A stretch of 5,989 nt of DNA from Planctomycetota bacterium (GTDB lineage Bacteria; Planctomycetota; UBA1135; UBA2386), in the NCBI GenBank assembly GCA_020425885.1, contig JAGQRA010000808.1:1-5989 (forward strand). The letters are read 5' to 3'. The notes beneath the pieces are model-generated. The model was not told where the DNA came from, searched no databases, and saw nothing but the letters and a program-made list of their open reading frames with translations. Position numbers and translations under genes: made by a program. Below, in pieces: positions 4,220-5,989 of this stretch. The stretch's first letter is position 1; every line of letters begins with the position of its first letter.

Positions 4220-5989
4220 ATGAACGACGACGCGGCTTCGACCGAACGCGATCCGCTCGACCTGCTGGTCGAGGAGTTCCTGCGGCGCCATCGGGCCGGC
4301 GAGGCGATCGACGTCGACGGGTTCGCCGGCGAGCACCAAGATCACGCCGCGGAGTTGCTCGAGCTGTTGCCGACGTTGTTGGCGTTGGAGCGGGTCAAGC
4401 GCGACCGCGAATCGACCGGCGGGTTCAGCGCCCGGGTCGCGTTGCCGGCGATGCGGCAGCTCGGCGACTTCCGCATCGTGCGCGAGATCGGCCGCGGCGG
4501 CATGGGCGTCGTGTTCGAGGCGTTTCAGGAATCGCTGTCGCGCCGGGTCGCGCTCAAGGTGCTGCCGCAGGCCGCGCTGCTCACCGGCAATCAGCTGCGG
4601 CGCTTCCAGCGTGAGGCGCAGACCGCCGCCCAGCTCCACCACAGCAACATCGTGCCGGTGTTCGGCAGCGGTGAGACCGAGGGCTATCACTGGTATGCGA
4701 TGCAGTTCATCGCCGGCGCCGGTCTCGACTCCTGGCGCAGCGAGGCCGTGGACCAGCCACCGCAGGGCAGCGCCGACTGGCGGGCGCGCTCGACCTTCGT
4801 CGCCGGCATCGGCGAGCAGGTCGCGAGCGCCCTGCGCTACGCCCACGAGCAGGGCACGTTGCACCGCGACATCAAGCCGGCCAACCTGCTGCTCGATCGC
4901 GACGGCCATGTCTGGGTGACCGACTTCGGCCTCGCCAAGGCGCTGGAAGCGGAGGGCCTGACGCAGTCCGGCGATCTGCTCGGCACCCTGCAGTACATGG
5001 CCCCCGAGCAGTTCGCCGGCCAGTACGACGTGCAGAGCGAGGTCTACGCGCTCGGCGTGACGCTCTACGAGCTCCTGTCGTTGCGCACCGCGTTCGTCGG
5101 CAAGACCCGCAGCGAGCTGATGGACGCGATCCGGCGTGGCCGACCATCGTCGCTGCGCAAGCTGTGTCCGGAGGTGTCCGAGGATCTCGTCGTCATCATC
5201 GAGAAGGCCACCGCCGGCGACCCGCGCGATCGGTATCCGAGCGCCGAAGCGCTGCAACAGGACCTCCAGGCCTTCCTCGAGGACCGACCGATCGCGGCGC
5301 GCCGCCAGAGCGTGACCGGCCAGGTGTTGCGCTGGTGTCGCCACAATCGTGCCGTCGCCGCCTACGCCGCGGCGGCGTTGCTGGCGGTCGTCGGCGCCGG
5401 CATCACCGGCTGGGTCGCGTACGTCGTCACCAGGGACGCGCTGTCGGCGGCGGAGTCGGCCGGTACCGAGGCCCGCAGCGAGCGACAGCGCGCCGAGAGC
5501 AATCTGAAGCTGTCGTTGGACGCCTTCGGCAGCGTCTTCGATGCGCTCGTCGGACCGGACCCGCTGCTGATGTTCGAGGAGGATCCCGACACCGGCGAGC
5601 AGAGCGTGGTGACCTTGCAGTCCGTCGACGAGAACGACGTCGCGCTGCTGGAGAAGATGCTGCGCTTCTACGACGAGTTCGCCGAGCAGAACGACGGCAG
5701 CCACTCGCTGCGCTTCGAAACGGCGCGGGCCTACCGGCGCGTCGGCGTGATCCACGTCCGCCTCGGCCAGTTCGAGGAGGCGGCCGTGGCCTACGAGCAG
5801 GCCCTGGCGCGCTATCGCGACGTCACCGACCGCGACATCCGGCGCGAGCTGGCCGCGGTTCACGTCGACTTCGGCCGGCTCGAATTGCGTTGGCATCGCC
5901 CGAACGGCAACGGCAACGCCGACGACGAGGCGGCGCGCCGCTTCACGCTGGCCCTGGAGCTGCTGGAGCAGGTGCCGGCGGGAGGCGAC
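4220..5989 (+). CDS. Membrane-anchored Hanks-type Ser/Thr protein kinase with TPR-like region (3' truncated by window edge)
   Basis: The frame is open from the ATG at 4220 to the right edge (590 residues, no stop), so the end is missing. Residues 13 to about 60 hold a helical N-terminal module (DPLDLLVEEFLRRH, then AAELLELLPTLLALE) typical of planctomycete kinases. The kinase domain spans about 84-355: glycine loop GRGGMGVV (91-98), ATP-binding K113 in VALK, alpha-C E132, catalytic HRDIKPAN (215-222), DFG (235-237), activation loop with T248, S250 and T256, and APE (261-263). All core catalytic residues are present and it is an RD kinase. The subdomain IX Asp is Glu (E274 in SEVYALG). One membrane helix lies at about 378-403, then a likely coiled coil (405-432) and a TPR-like repeat near 497-533 (ETARAYRRVGVIHVRLGQF, then EEAAVAYEQALARY). 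The kinase should face the cytoplasm and the TPR part the other side. It probably phosphorylates proteins in a pathway shared with the upstream sigma factor. No clear Shine-Dalgarno sequence precedes it. Confidence 0.93.
   Translation, partial: MNDDAASTERDPLDLLVEEFLRRHRAGEAIDVDGFAGEHQDHAAELLELLPTLLALERVKRDRESTGGFSARVALPAMRQLGDFRIVREIGRGGMGVVFEAFQESLSRRVALKVLPQAALLTGNQLRRFQREAQTAAQLHHSNIVPVFGSGETEGYHWYAMQFIAGAGLDSWRSEAVDQPPQGSADWRARSTFVAGIGEQVASALRYAHEQGTLHRDIKPANLLLDRDGHVWVTDFGLAKALEAEGLTQSGDLLGTLQYMAPEQFAGQYDVQSEVYALGVTLYELLSLRTAFVGKTRSELMDAIRRGRPSSLRKLCPEVSEDLVVIIEKATAGDPRDRYPSAEALQQDLQAFLEDRPIAARRQSVTGQVLRWCRHNRAVAAYAAAALLAVVGAGITGWVAYVVTRDALSAAESAGTEARSERQRAESNLKLSLDAFGSVFDALVGPDPLLMFEEDPDTGEQSVVTLQSVDENDVALLEKMLRFYDEFAEQNDGSHSLRFETARAYRRVGVIHVRLGQFEEAAVAYEQALARYRDVTDRDIRRELAAVHVDFGRLELRWHRPNGNGNADDEAARRFTLALELLEQVPAGGD

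Noticed and set aside
3369..4223. 284-codon forward frame spanning the hydrolase end and sigma gene
   Set aside because: It is a frame-shifted shadow with an extreme Arg/Ala/Gly composition; the sigma factor's own frame carries the conserved regions 2 and 4.
4169..5896. 575-codon open frame on the reverse strand
   Set aside because: It lies wholly antisense to the kinase gene, whose translation shows all kinase motifs. The reverse translation has no recognisable domain and a biased R/A/G/L/V/D composition expected from GC-rich antisense codons.

Overview
The window is a dense, GC-rich (roughly 70% by eye) bacterial segment. Five genes all read on the + strand, and the longest gap between them is 75 bases. 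The gene content points to the phylum Planctomycetota (inference). It has an ECF sigma factor of the planctomycete type immediately followed by a membrane-anchored Hanks-type Ser/Thr kinase with TPR-like repeats. The kinase N-terminus carries a short acidic/hydrophobic module common in planctomycete kinases, and the aroD-aroE fusion is also compatible. No class or genus can be assigned from the sequence alone.

Left block (2-3513): three closely spaced genes that could be co-transcribed. First is the 3' end of a DUF2520/Rossmann-like oxidoreductase gene, cut by the left edge. After 6 bases comes a bifunctional 3-dehydroquinate dehydratase/shikimate dehydrogenase (steps 3 and 4 of the shikimate pathway in one chain). 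After 23 bases comes an exported alpha/beta-hydrolase of the CE1/COG4099 'predicted peptidase' type, whose C-terminal half looks like a GH20 (beta-hexosaminidase) accessory domain plus a shortened, apparently inactive GH20-like remnant.

Junction (3514-3588): 75 non-coding bases with a perfect 8-bp inverted repeat around a 1-base centre and a -10-like TATCCT close to the next ATG. This is the best candidate promoter/operator in the window.

Right block (3589-5989): an ECF sigma factor (205 aa) and, 13 bases later, a receptor-like Ser/Thr kinase that runs off the right edge. The kinase has a cytoplasmic kinase domain, one membrane helix, a predicted coiled coil and the beginning of a TPR-type region. 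The pair probably forms a signalling module in which kinase and sigma factor are functionally linked, as is known for other sigma/kinase gene pairs. That link is inferred from gene order only.

The most notable points are the substituted active-site positions in the AroD-AroE fusion and the esterase-GH20-like fusion. I saw no RNA genes, mobile elements, CRISPR arrays or long repeats. The very long reverse-strand open frames are GC-driven shadows of the + strand genes.
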